From NCBI GenBank assembly GCA_005240105.1, contig SBAT01000410.1, positions 1 to 8,357 of the forward strand: a stretch of DNA of 8,357 nucleotides, read 5' to 3'. Origin of the DNA: Chloroflexota bacterium (GTDB lineage Bacteria; Cyanobacteriota; Vampirovibrionia; Obscuribacterales; Obscuribacteraceae). The position numbers and the translations under genes were made by a program. Positions 1-5,313 of this stretch are shown here, in pieces; the stretch's first letter is position 1, and the number at the start of each line of letters is the position of its first letter. Under the pieces are notes generated by a model. It ran no database searches. It saw only the letters and a program-made list of their open reading frames with translations, and was not told the origin of the DNA.

Positions 1-2
1 CG

Positions 3-86
3 CTTAAGTCGCGTCTGCTGGCCGCGAACCGTGAGATTTCCTGGGTTCCGGAATCCGTCCGTGATGGTCGTTTCGGCAAGTGGCTG
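3..86 (+). pseudogene. ileS: Internal fragment of isoleucyl-tRNA synthetase (eukaryote-like type), truncated at both ends
   Basis: The third + strand frame reads 28 residues ending in RDGRFGKWL, preceded by ISWVPESV. This matches the stretch of eukaryote-like (type 2) isoleucyl-tRNA synthetases just before the conserved ARDW-ISRxRxWGTP segment, where family members read approximately NWVPEHxKxGRFGKWLExARDW. The enzyme charges tRNA-Ile with isoleucine in the cytoplasm. The left side is cut by the window edge. On the right the match stops after Trp-Leu: the next codons read VLSLFCF instead of the expected Glu and ARDW motif, although the frame stays open. My count gives 52 G/C in these 86 bases (about 60%), against about 46% in the next 94. 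The fragment cannot be functional as it stands. It is either a breakpoint in a real genome or a misjoined contig end. The family match is from memory but fairly specific. Confidence 0.68.
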
Positions 87-92
87 GTCCTG
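84..92. other. Breakpoint joining ileS fragment to truncated glycosyltransferase gene
   Basis: The recognisable + strand synthetase reading ends at base 86. The recognisable minus-strand glycosyltransferase reading becomes unconvincing between about bases 117 and 87. Both genes are interrupted in the middle of a domain and point towards each other. I see no terminal repeat, target duplication or mobile-element end at the join, so its origin (inversion, deletion or assembly chimera) is open. Confidence 0.55.
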
Positions 93-569
93 AGTCTTTT
101 TTGTTTTCCGTCTGTGGAAAAAGTGTTCAAATTCAGTTTGGTTGGTCATATACAGGCACGGAATGCCGAGCTTTGCGGCGGCAAATACACTGACCGCGCG
201 ACAATCGGAAAGTACGCAGGTAATCTTGAAGTCTTTCATGATCTTCAATTCGTCACGAAATTGCTTGCCCATTGTCAGTGGTGCGCTGGCATTTTTGAGG
301 ATGGTTTTGGAAAGCTGAAATGAGCCGTCTTCGCCAAAAAATTTCACTTCCGGACCAATTTCGACAGTCCTATAACCGGCACGATCTATGCGGTTTTTGA
401 CATAGCCGTAAGTGCCGAAAATTATCGACTCCGGATCCAAATGACGCGCGACTGCAAGTGCGCGGCTGGAGTGCCCATATCCTTCGCCGTTGATACATAT
501 AAAGATGCGCGACGTTTTGTGTGCGCGACGTTTGGCAAATGTTGGTGTCCAGTGAACTACTTTAGCCAT
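87..569 (-). CDS. MJ1255/MurG-like glycosyltransferase, N-terminal part (3' end missing)
   Basis: The gene starts at ATG 569-567, 11 bases after the stop of the MFS gene, and reads about 160 convincing codons. The N-terminal domain has the glycine-rich loop CINGEGYGHSSRALAVA (about residues 25-41) and later VLSDCRAVSVFAAAKLGIPCLYMTNQ (residues 119-144, given here with its key Asp, Gly-Ile-Pro and Asn-Gln). These match the MJ1255/VC2487 group of GT-B fold glycosyltransferases, relatives of MurG, where GEGxGHxxR is the hallmark. The C-terminal nucleotide-sugar binding half is absent: the frame stays open to base 1, but residues after about 151 look unlike the family and overlap the ileS fragment. 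Only a weak purine-rich stretch precedes the start, so translation probably depends on coupling to the upstream gene. Donor and acceptor are unknown. The operon with lpxA suggests a glycolipid or envelope sugar, which is inference. Confidence 0.72.
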
Positions 570-580
570 TTTTTCGTTTC

Positions 581-1900
581 TTAGAAGATTCCTTCTAAAC
601 GTTCTTTCCTGGTTGTGCGTAACAGGTGATAGGTGCTCGATAAGAGCATGGGGATACCAATTAAGAGCAAGGTCGTAGAGACTCCGCCAGGTAAATTATC
701 AGCGGCTACTCCGGCCAGTATAACCGGAATTGTAGAGGCAGCGGACATGGCGGTATTCTGAGCGCCAAAGACTTTGCCGCGCAAATTTTCAGGCACGGCT
801 TTTTGCAAAGATGCTTGTGTGGGCACGGCAACCAAGGCGCAGCAGACGCCTGAAAAGGTTGAGAGAATTAGGGCGGCAGCGACAAACCCATTGTGGAAGG
901 ACAGCTCCGGCAATCCCAATTGTGGCAATACGAGAGTCTGGATAACGCCAAGGGAACCTAAAAGACTCATGAATAGACCCAGTCCGGTAAAGCCGACGTA
1001 GGCAAGAGCGGTTGGTTTCATCTTCTGTCCATAGTGGGCTGTGGCAAAATTACCGACGCACATGCCGAGACCGGCGCAAGCGACAATCCAGCCGAATTGG
1101 AATGGCTTGATATGCAAAACCTGTTGGCTTAAACCAACGGCAATGATGTTCAGAGTAATTATTGTGCTGAATAATATTGTGATCTTCATAATTGCTCTGA
1201 AGACAGTGGCATTGCTGGAAATGTAGAAAAGTCCAAACCGCAATTCTTCCCACCAAGGCTCTCTATTTTCTTTGTGCGGCACATTGTCTTTGACAAAACA
1301 CAAGAGCAATGCCGCTACAAAGAAGCAGCATGCGATGAAGTAGGGAGCATCAGCTAAGCCAATATGGGAGATGATAGGCTCCCCGACAGCAAAACCAAAA
1401 CCTAAGGCGACCATCATTGTGGTGAAAAATAAGGAGTTGGCGTAGTAAAGATCAGCGTGTTTTACAAGTCGAGGTATGGATGAAGTCTCTGCTGGAGCAA
1501 AAAACTGCGCGCCAATGGATGTGAGAAACGCCAGAAAATAGGCCAGCATCGGATGTCTCTCTACTTGCGGCATTGAGACAAGAGCCACACAAATTCCACG
1601 TACGACATTGGAAAACACCATTACCGATCTATTTGAAGCGCGATCGACATAGACTCCAGCTAATGGTGAGAGCAATACTGCCGGGATCGTAAATGCGACG
1701 TATAACCAGCTTGTCATTTGAGCAGCACCGGCAGATACCTGGAGTTCAGTTGGTGCTGCCTGCGAGAGTGTTTCCTGGGCTGTCAGGACGGCTACGAACA
1801 ACACGAATACAGCTCGGTCTGCAAGCTGTGAAAATATTTGCGCCACCCAAAGGAACATGAAGTCCCGGTTTCGCCATAACGAGTTGTAGCCTGTAATCAT
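581..1900 (-). CDS. Major facilitator superfamily transporter (12-TM exporter-like)
   Basis: This 439-residue protein is rich in long hydrophobic stretches, as expected for a 12-helix MFS permease of the inner membrane. It opens with WRNRDFMFLWVAQIFSQLADRA, a form common in the MFS_3/enterobactin-exporter-like branch. It has a motif A-like loop GVYVDRASNRSVM between helices 2 and 3 (residues 82-94). The AETSSIPRLV segment (137-146) and VPENLRGKVFGAQNT in the second half (369-383) are also typical of that branch. The ATG overlaps the lpxA stop as TAATG, with no clear Shine-Dalgarno sequence, pointing to translational coupling. The glycosyltransferase follows after 11 bases. The substrate is not visible from sequence. 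Position inside a lipid A operon suggests a lipid, glycolipid or drug, but MFS_3 proteins are diverse and LplT-like lysophospholipid flipping is only one possibility. Confidence 0.88.
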   Translation of the reverse strand: MITGYNSLWRNRDFMFLWVAQIFSQLADRAVFVLFVAVLTAQETLSQAAPTELQVSAGAAQMTSWLYVAFTIPAVLLSPLAGVYVDRASNRSVMVFSNVVRGICVALVSMPQVERHPMLAYFLAFLTSIGAQFFAPAETSSIPRLVKHADLYYANSLFFTTMMVALGFGFAVGEPIISHIGLADAPYFIACCFFVAALLLCFVKDNVPHKENREPWWEELRFGLFYISSNATVFRAIMKITILFSTIITLNIIAVGLSQQVLHIKPFQFGWIVACAGLGMCVGNFATAHYGQKMKPTALAYVGFTGLGLFMSLLGSLGVIQTLVLPQLGLPELSFHNGFVAAALILSTFSGVCCALVAVPTQASLQKAVPENLRGKVFGAQNTAMSAASTIPVILAGVAADNLPGGVSTTLLLIGIPMLLSSTYHLLRTTRKERLEGIF

Positions 1901-2739
1901 TAAATGTCGTCGGAAGGAAATTCGTCCATGATTTCAGCACCGGGTATGGCGATGCCGGCGCAACCGCGCTTACTGGTTTTGAAGAAGGCGACTATTTCCT
2001 GAACTTCCGGGAATTGCTCTATCTCTTCTTCAATGCGGGCAAGCGCTTGTGACACATTCAAGCCCGAACGATACAGTAAACGGTAGGCTTCCTTGACGGC
2101 GGAGCGAACGGTTTGACCGGCACCCTGACGGCGCAAGCCAATGACGTTGACGCCACGCACCATAGCTGGGCGACCATCACAAGTAGTGAATGGTGGCAAG
2201 TCGGATCTTGTGCCGGTCATGCCGGAAAGCATTGCCAGTCTTCCTACACGTACGTGCTGGTGGAAAATGCACATGCCTGACATGACGACATGGTCGCCAA
2301 TGTTTACGTGTCCGGCCATCATAACTGAATTAGCGAGAATGACGCCTTTGCCAAGTTTGCAGTTGTGGGCAATGTGAACGTAATTCATGAGGAAGCAATC
2401 GTCGCCAATTTCAGTGAAGCCCTCATTAGTCGCTCTGTGAATAGTGACGTATTCACGAATGGTAACTCTGTCGCCGAGGATGACACCGGTTGGCTCACCC
2501 TTGTAGCGGAAATCTTGCGGCTCTAGACCAATCGAGGCACCAGCGTAGATATTGCAATCTTTGCCGATTGTTGTGTGACCATCAATAACAGCATGGGCGC
2601 CAACTTTTGTTCCGCTGCCGATTTTTACATTCGGTCCAATTACTGCGTACGGTCCAATTTCAGCCATCGGATCAATCTGAGCGCCATCTGCAATTACTGC
2701 TGTTGAGTGAATGCGAGTAGTCGTCGTATTTATGCTCAT
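1900..2739 (-). CDS. lpxA: Acyl-ACP--UDP-N-acetylglucosamine O-acyltransferase (LpxA)
   Basis: This cytoplasmic enzyme performs the first step of lipid A synthesis, moving a 3-hydroxyacyl chain from acyl carrier protein to the 3-OH of UDP-GlcNAc. The 279-residue protein has a left-handed beta-helix of hexapeptide repeats (about residues 10-185), then a helical C-terminal domain with the familiar AYRLLYRSG. Numbering is colinear with E. coli LpxA: HIAHNC places His122 and catalytic His125, and His144 (GHVNIG) and His160 (FHQH) are also present. Gly173, the acyl-chain ruler position in E. coli, is conserved, which suggests a long chain of about C14. Asn198 and Arg204 are kept, but Glu200 is Ile and Arg205 is Gln. 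A tail of about 20 residues extends past the usual end near KRG. AAGGA precedes the start by 10 bases, 13 bases downstream of fabZ. The fabZ-lpxA pairing is classic. Confidence 0.96.
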   Translation of the reverse strand: MSINTTTTRIHSTAVIADGAQIDPMAEIGPYAVIGPNVKIGSGTKVGAHAVIDGHTTIGKDCNIYAGASIGLEPQDFRYKGEPTGVILGDRVTIREYVTIHRATNEGFTEIGDDCFLMNYVHIAHNCKLGKGVILANSVMMAGHVNIGDHVVMSGMCIFHQHVRVGRLAMLSGMTGTRSDLPPFTTCDGRPAMVRGVNVIGLRRQGAGQTVRSAVKEAYRLLYRSGLNVSQALARIEEEIEQFPEVQEIVAFFKTSKRGCAGIAIPGAEIMDEFPSDDI

Positions 2740-2752
2740 AGTTGTTATTTCC

Positions 2753-3214
2753 TTATGCTTCGTTTTCGCGTTTTATCATTGCAAACGATATTTCACCTTC
2801 GCAGGCGACTTTGTCACCGACGCGGGCAATTCCTTTCAGGCGGCCGATAGGGCCTTTCATTTTGATGAGTTCTACTTCCAATTCCAGCTTGTCGCCTGGG
2901 ATGACCATGTGGCGGAATTTGAAACCGTCTATTCCAGTAAAAACGCCGAGGTATTCTTTGTATTCCGGCTTAACGAGAATGGCAATGCAAGCTAGTTGTG
3001 CCAATGCTTCTACCATCAAAACACCAGGCATTATTGGCTTGAAGGGGAAATGTCCTTCAAAAAACTGCTCGTTGGCAGTCATGTTCTTGTAGCCGATGGC
3101 CTTTTGTCCAGGTTCTATGTAAGTCACCCGGTCGACGAGCAAAAATGGGTAACGATGGGGCAACAACTTCTTAATTTCGTTGATGTCCAGTTCTTGCGAA
3201 ATGGTCGCGGTCAT
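2753..3214 (-). CDS. fabZ: 3-hydroxyacyl-ACP dehydratase FabZ
   Basis: FabZ dehydrates (3R)-hydroxyacyl-ACP to trans-2-enoyl-ACP in type II fatty acid elongation and competes with LpxA for the same hydroxyacyl-ACP pool. The 153-residue hot-dog protein shows LLPHRYPFLLVDRV (17-30), the active-site loop FFEGHFPFKPIMPGVLMVEALAQ (key residues His55 and Glu69) and the C-terminal GDKVACEGEISFAMI (133-147). I start at ATG 3214 because GGAG lies 6 bases upstream on the coding strand and residue 2 onward matches family length. The frame is open 26 codons further back to ATG 3292, but that extension (MRFRPAQLL...) is unlike FabZ and would begin before the predicted transcription start. It is the first gene of the minus-strand operon. 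No lpxC, lpxD or lpxB gene lies next to it in this window. Confidence 0.96.
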   Translation of the reverse strand: MTATISQELDINEIKKLLPHRYPFLLVDRVTYIEPGQKAIGYKNMTANEQFFEGHFPFKPIMPGVLMVEALAQLACIAILVKPEYKEYLGVFTGIDGFKFRHMVIPGDKLELEVELIKMKGPIGRLKGIARVGDKVACEGEISFAMIKRENEA

Positions 3215-3220
3215 ATTTTT

Positions 3221-3224
3221 CTCC
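3221..3224 (-). promoter_or_regulatory. Ribosome binding site of fabZ (decides the start)
   Basis: The minus strand reads TTTTGGAGAAAAATATG: GGAG is followed by 6 bases and the ATG at 3214. This favours 3214 over the upstream in-frame ATG at 3292. Confidence 0.75.
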
Positions 3225-3293
3225 AAAATTTCAAAATGCCGGTCGCTTAACGCGCCTGACACCACCAGCAACTGAGCTGGTCTAAACCGCATA

Positions 3294-3302
3294 AGTATAA
3301 CA
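3294..3302 (-). promoter_or_regulatory. Candidate extended -10 promoter for the fabZ-lpxA operon
   Basis: The minus strand reads TGTTATACT here, a TGn plus TATACT box matching five of six bases of the TATAAT consensus with the extended -10 dinucleotide. No good -35 hexamer lies 16-18 bases upstream, which is tolerable for an extended -10 promoter. Transcription would start near 3287, giving a leader of about 73 bases before fabZ. Prediction by eye only. Confidence 0.4.
3296..3301 (+). promoter_or_regulatory. Candidate -10 box for folE, overlapping the divergent -10
   Basis: TATAAC matches five of six bases of TATAAT on the + strand and overlaps the opposite-strand TATACT. The best upstream -35 candidate, CTGAGC at 18 bases spacing, is poor (three of six). 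It would give a leader of about 100 bases before folE. That leader holds a small perfect palindrome GCCTTAAAGGC (3357-3367) but nothing I recognise as a folate or other riboswitch. The rest of the 3215-3405 intergenic stretch shows no further gene. Confidence 0.3.
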
Positions 3303-3395
3303 ATTGAGCCTATGAACTACAGTTAACTAAATTTCCACTCAGTTTCCATTAGCAAAGCCTTAAAGGCATTACCATTGTCAAGCAACCTGAATGGC

Positions 3396-3400
3396 AAGGA
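3396..3400 (+). promoter_or_regulatory. Ribosome binding site of folE (decides the start)
   Basis: AAGGA followed by AAATT and ATG at 3406 is a clear Shine-Dalgarno arrangement. The in-frame ATG at 3391 has no such sequence in front of it and would place this site inside the gene. Confidence 0.6.
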
Positions 3401-3405
3401 AAATT

Positions 3406-4065
3406 ATGGAATCTGTGAGCTTTACCCCCAACACGCAATCCGCTACCACTCAAGCAGCAGCGCTTTCTAAGCCACGCAAGAGAGATGAGAGCGTGTTCAA
3501 GGAAATCGACCAGGACAAAATTGCTCAAGCTGTGACCATGATCCTGGAAGCTGTAGGCGAAGACCCAAGCCGCGAAGGCTTGCTGGATACGCCTGCCCGA
3601 GTTGCCCGCATGTACCAGGAGCTGCTCTATGGCATTGATGTCGATTCGTCTTCCGAATTGACATGCGAATTCATCACGGAGAATGACGAGCTTGTACTGG
3701 TGAAAGATATACAGTTTGCTAGTTTGTGTGAGCATCATCTGGTCCCATTCATGGGTACTGCCCATGTCGGATATATACCGAACGCAGGGCGCATTACCGG
3801 ACTTTCAAAACTGGCTCGCGTTGTTGAACTGGTGTCCAAGCGTCCCCAAGTGCAAGAGCGTATGACCTCGCAAATTGCCGACGCTCTGGTTAAGAAACTT
3901 CAACCACGTGGAGTAATCGTGGTCTTGGAAGCCGAACACCTTTGCATGTCTATTCGCGGTGTGAAAAAGCCTGGCTCTAGAACGATAACTTCTGCCGTTC
4001 GCGGCTTGTTTGAAACCAATCAGGCTTCTCGCTCTGAAGTCATGTCCTTGATTATGAAGGGCTAG
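3406..4065 (+). CDS. folE: GTP cyclohydrolase I (FolE, type IA)
   Basis: The enzyme converts GTP to 7,8-dihydroneopterin triphosphate plus formate, the entry step to folate and other pterins, as a zinc-dependent cytoplasmic homodecamer. From ATG 3406 the protein has 219 residues: a low-complexity Ser/Thr/Ala-rich tail of about 30 residues, the helix GEDPSREGLLDTPARVARMY (51-70), the zinc site LCEHHLVPF (Cys108, His110, His111), the GRITGLSKLARVVE segment (128-141), and the second zinc cysteine in EHLCMSIRGV (Cys180). All catalytic landmarks are intact. The N-terminal tail is longer than in many bacterial homologues but is common outside Enterobacteria. It is divergent from fabZ, and the phosphoesterase gene begins 34 bases after the stop on the same strand. 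An alternative start at 3391 would add five residues (MARKI). Confidence 0.96.
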   Translation: MESVSFTPNTQSATTQAAALSKPRKRDESVFKEIDQDKIAQAVTMILEAVGEDPSREGLLDTPARVARMYQELLYGIDVDSSSELTCEFITENDELVLVKDIQFASLCEHHLVPFMGTAHVGYIPNAGRITGLSKLARVVELVSKRPQVQERMTSQIADALVKKLQPRGVIVVLEAEHLCMSIRGVKKPGSRTITSAVRGLFETNQASRSEVMSLIMKG

Positions 4066-4099
4066 AATTTTAATACTCAAGCGACTAATATTTCAGTCG

Positions 4100-5155
4100 A
4101 TGAGCAAAAAACACTATATCGGAAGGCGATCTTTTTTAATTGGCGCCATTGCCACTACACTTTGGCCGTTGAGCTTACCTGTGGGAGCCCAACAATCATT
4201 TCAGCCATTTTCGTTTGCATTTGTTAGTGACATTCACCTGACCCATGGTGTGGCGGATAGTTATATTCTGACTGCCGAAAGCCAATTGTTTTTGCAGGAT
4301 GTCGTGCGAAAACTCAATGAGCAGAAACTTGATTTTGTTCTCTTTGGTGGCGATCAAGTACATGGTCTGGGCAAGGATGATGAAAACTGGCAATTGTTTT
4401 TGGATATTGCCCAAGGACTAAATGCACCGTGGTCATTTGTGCTTGGCGAGTGCGATGTGACAGGTGGTAACAACCCCGTCAATAAAATGCGCACCTTTGG
4501 ACCAGACTGGCGTGGATGTGGAATTGTGACCGACAATCCTTATTGGTCGATGTCGCCGTTGCCAGGCGTGCATGTAGTTGGACTTGATACCAGTTATCCG
4601 GATTCGACAAGTGGTCATGTTGATTCGCAACAGTTGAGCTGGTTAAAAGATGATTTGCAGAAGGCTAGGGACAAATTCACTATCGTTGTAAGTCATCACC
4701 CGCTGCTTAACCCGCCACCCTTTGGTGCTGCTCAAGCGCAATTAATGGATTATCTTTTGCCCAATGCCGATGAAGTGCGCGACGTAATAATCGCCAGTAA
4801 TGTCAACTTGACACTGTCTGCCCACTTATATGTTAATCAGCTGGGACGTGGAGGCAAAACATGGAATGTCACTAACCCAGGATTAGCCACCTATCCATGT
4901 GCATACAAAGTATTTCACGTCACTCCGGAAGCAATTAAGATGGAGACGTTCCAAGTCTCCTTCCCAGCACTTATCAAAAAAGCGCAAGACCTATTGCCTA
5001 GCTACCCGTTAGCAAAAAGAGTTCCCTTGCCTAAGGGCACAAAGTTTATCGACTATGCCAAAGGTAAGGACGTCTGCTGGAATTCCAGCCTGCCCGTGGA
5101 CGAGTACGAACAACTTTCAAAAGCTAAGAAGAAGAAGGGCAAGGCTGATGGCTAA
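4100..5155 (+). CDS. Tat-exported calcineurin-like metallophosphoesterase with altered core motifs
   Basis: The 351-residue protein starts with a twin-arginine signal, GRRSFLIGA, followed by a hydrophobic stretch and VGA-QQ, a likely cleavage site near residue 30. It is therefore probably folded in the cytoplasm and exported to the periplasm or outside. The mature part has a calcineurin-like fold: FVSDIHL (Asp44, His46), GGDQVHG (Asp85) and VVSHHP (His199, His200). Two motifs depart from the family: the usual GNHD reads GECD (116-119), and the usual GHxH reads AHLY (241-244). Asn and His ligands are thus replaced, so metal content or activity may be changed. The C-terminus is Lys-rich (KAKKKKGK). 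No good Shine-Dalgarno sequence precedes ATG 4100. It follows folE by 34 bases and may be cotranscribed, but a shared pathway is not evident. Substrate unknown; phosphoesters or nucleotides are typical for the family. Confidence 0.82.
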   Translation: MSKKHYIGRRSFLIGAIATTLWPLSLPVGAQQSFQPFSFAFVSDIHLTHGVADSYILTAESQLFLQDVVRKLNEQKLDFVLFGGDQVHGLGKDDENWQLFLDIAQGLNAPWSFVLGECDVTGGNNPVNKMRTFGPDWRGCGIVTDNPYWSMSPLPGVHVVGLDTSYPDSTSGHVDSQQLSWLKDDLQKARDKFTIVVSHHPLLNPPPFGAAQAQLMDYLLPNADEVRDVIIASNVNLTLSAHLYVNQLGRGGKTWNVTNPGLATYPCAYKVFHVTPEAIKMETFQVSFPALIKKAQDLLPSYPLAKRVPLPKGTKFIDYAKGKDVCWNSSLPVDEYEQLSKAKKKKGKADG

Positions 5156-5306
5156 CTCCCCCTCCTTTGTCATTCTTACTCCTCCCCTTTGTCATTCCGA
5201 GCAAAGCGAGGAATCTACCGCAACTTAACGCGCTGCGAATTCAGAAATAAGTATATCGATAACTAACGGCAGATTCCTCGGCTAAAGCCTCGGAATGACA
5301 AAGGAG
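5156..5306. repeat. Foldback (MITE/REP-doublet-like) intergenic repeat
   Basis: A left arm at 5186-5216 (CCTTTGTCATTCCGAG, then GAGGAATCT) is the inverted complement of a right arm at 5271-5304, apart from the short inner core (CAAAGC against GCTTTAGCC). About 54 unrelated bases lie between the arms. Each arm can also form its own small hairpin around ATTCC/GGAAT, and the right one adds GGCT/AGCC. The outer end is duplicated on the left: CTCCTTTGTCATTC at 5162-5175 is repeated about 22 bases later and is a perfect 14-base complement of 5293-5306. This architecture suits a non-autonomous dispersed palindromic element. It fills the gap between the phosphoesterase and kynA and could end upstream transcription by folding. 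That it is dispersed in the genome is inference, since only one copy lies here. Confidence 0.8.
5301..5306 (+). promoter_or_regulatory. Ribosome binding site of kynA, formed at the end of the repeat
   Basis: AAGGAG lies 7 bases before ATG 5314, an ideal Shine-Dalgarno position. Its bases belong to the right arm of the foldback repeat and are fully complementary to 5162-5167, so folding of the leader would hide it. Confidence 0.7.
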
Positions 5307-5313
5307 AGAGGAC

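Noticed and set aside
87..130. Intein or intron start interrupting ileS after Lys-Trp-Leu
   Set aside because: The residues after the break do not start with the Cys, Ser or Ala and block A pattern of an intein, and the DNA beyond clearly codes for another gene on the other strand.
114..323. + strand open frame of 69 codons continuing in the same frame as the ileS fragment
   Set aside because: It lies opposite the glycosyltransferase coding strand, and its translation shows no synthetase or other family motif after base 86.
3215..3292. N-terminal extension of FabZ to ATG 3292, possibly a remnant of an lpxC or other upstream gene
   Set aside because: The 26 extra residues do not resemble FabZ or a recognisable LpxC tail, GGAG stands before ATG 3214, and the predicted -10 box overlaps the upstream ATG region.
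3300..3400. Folate or pterin riboswitch in the folE leader
   Set aside because: Only a short palindrome (GCCTTAAAGGC) and a weak CCATT/AATGG pair are present; none of the conserved core of known tetrahydrofolate or preQ1 riboswitches is recognisable.
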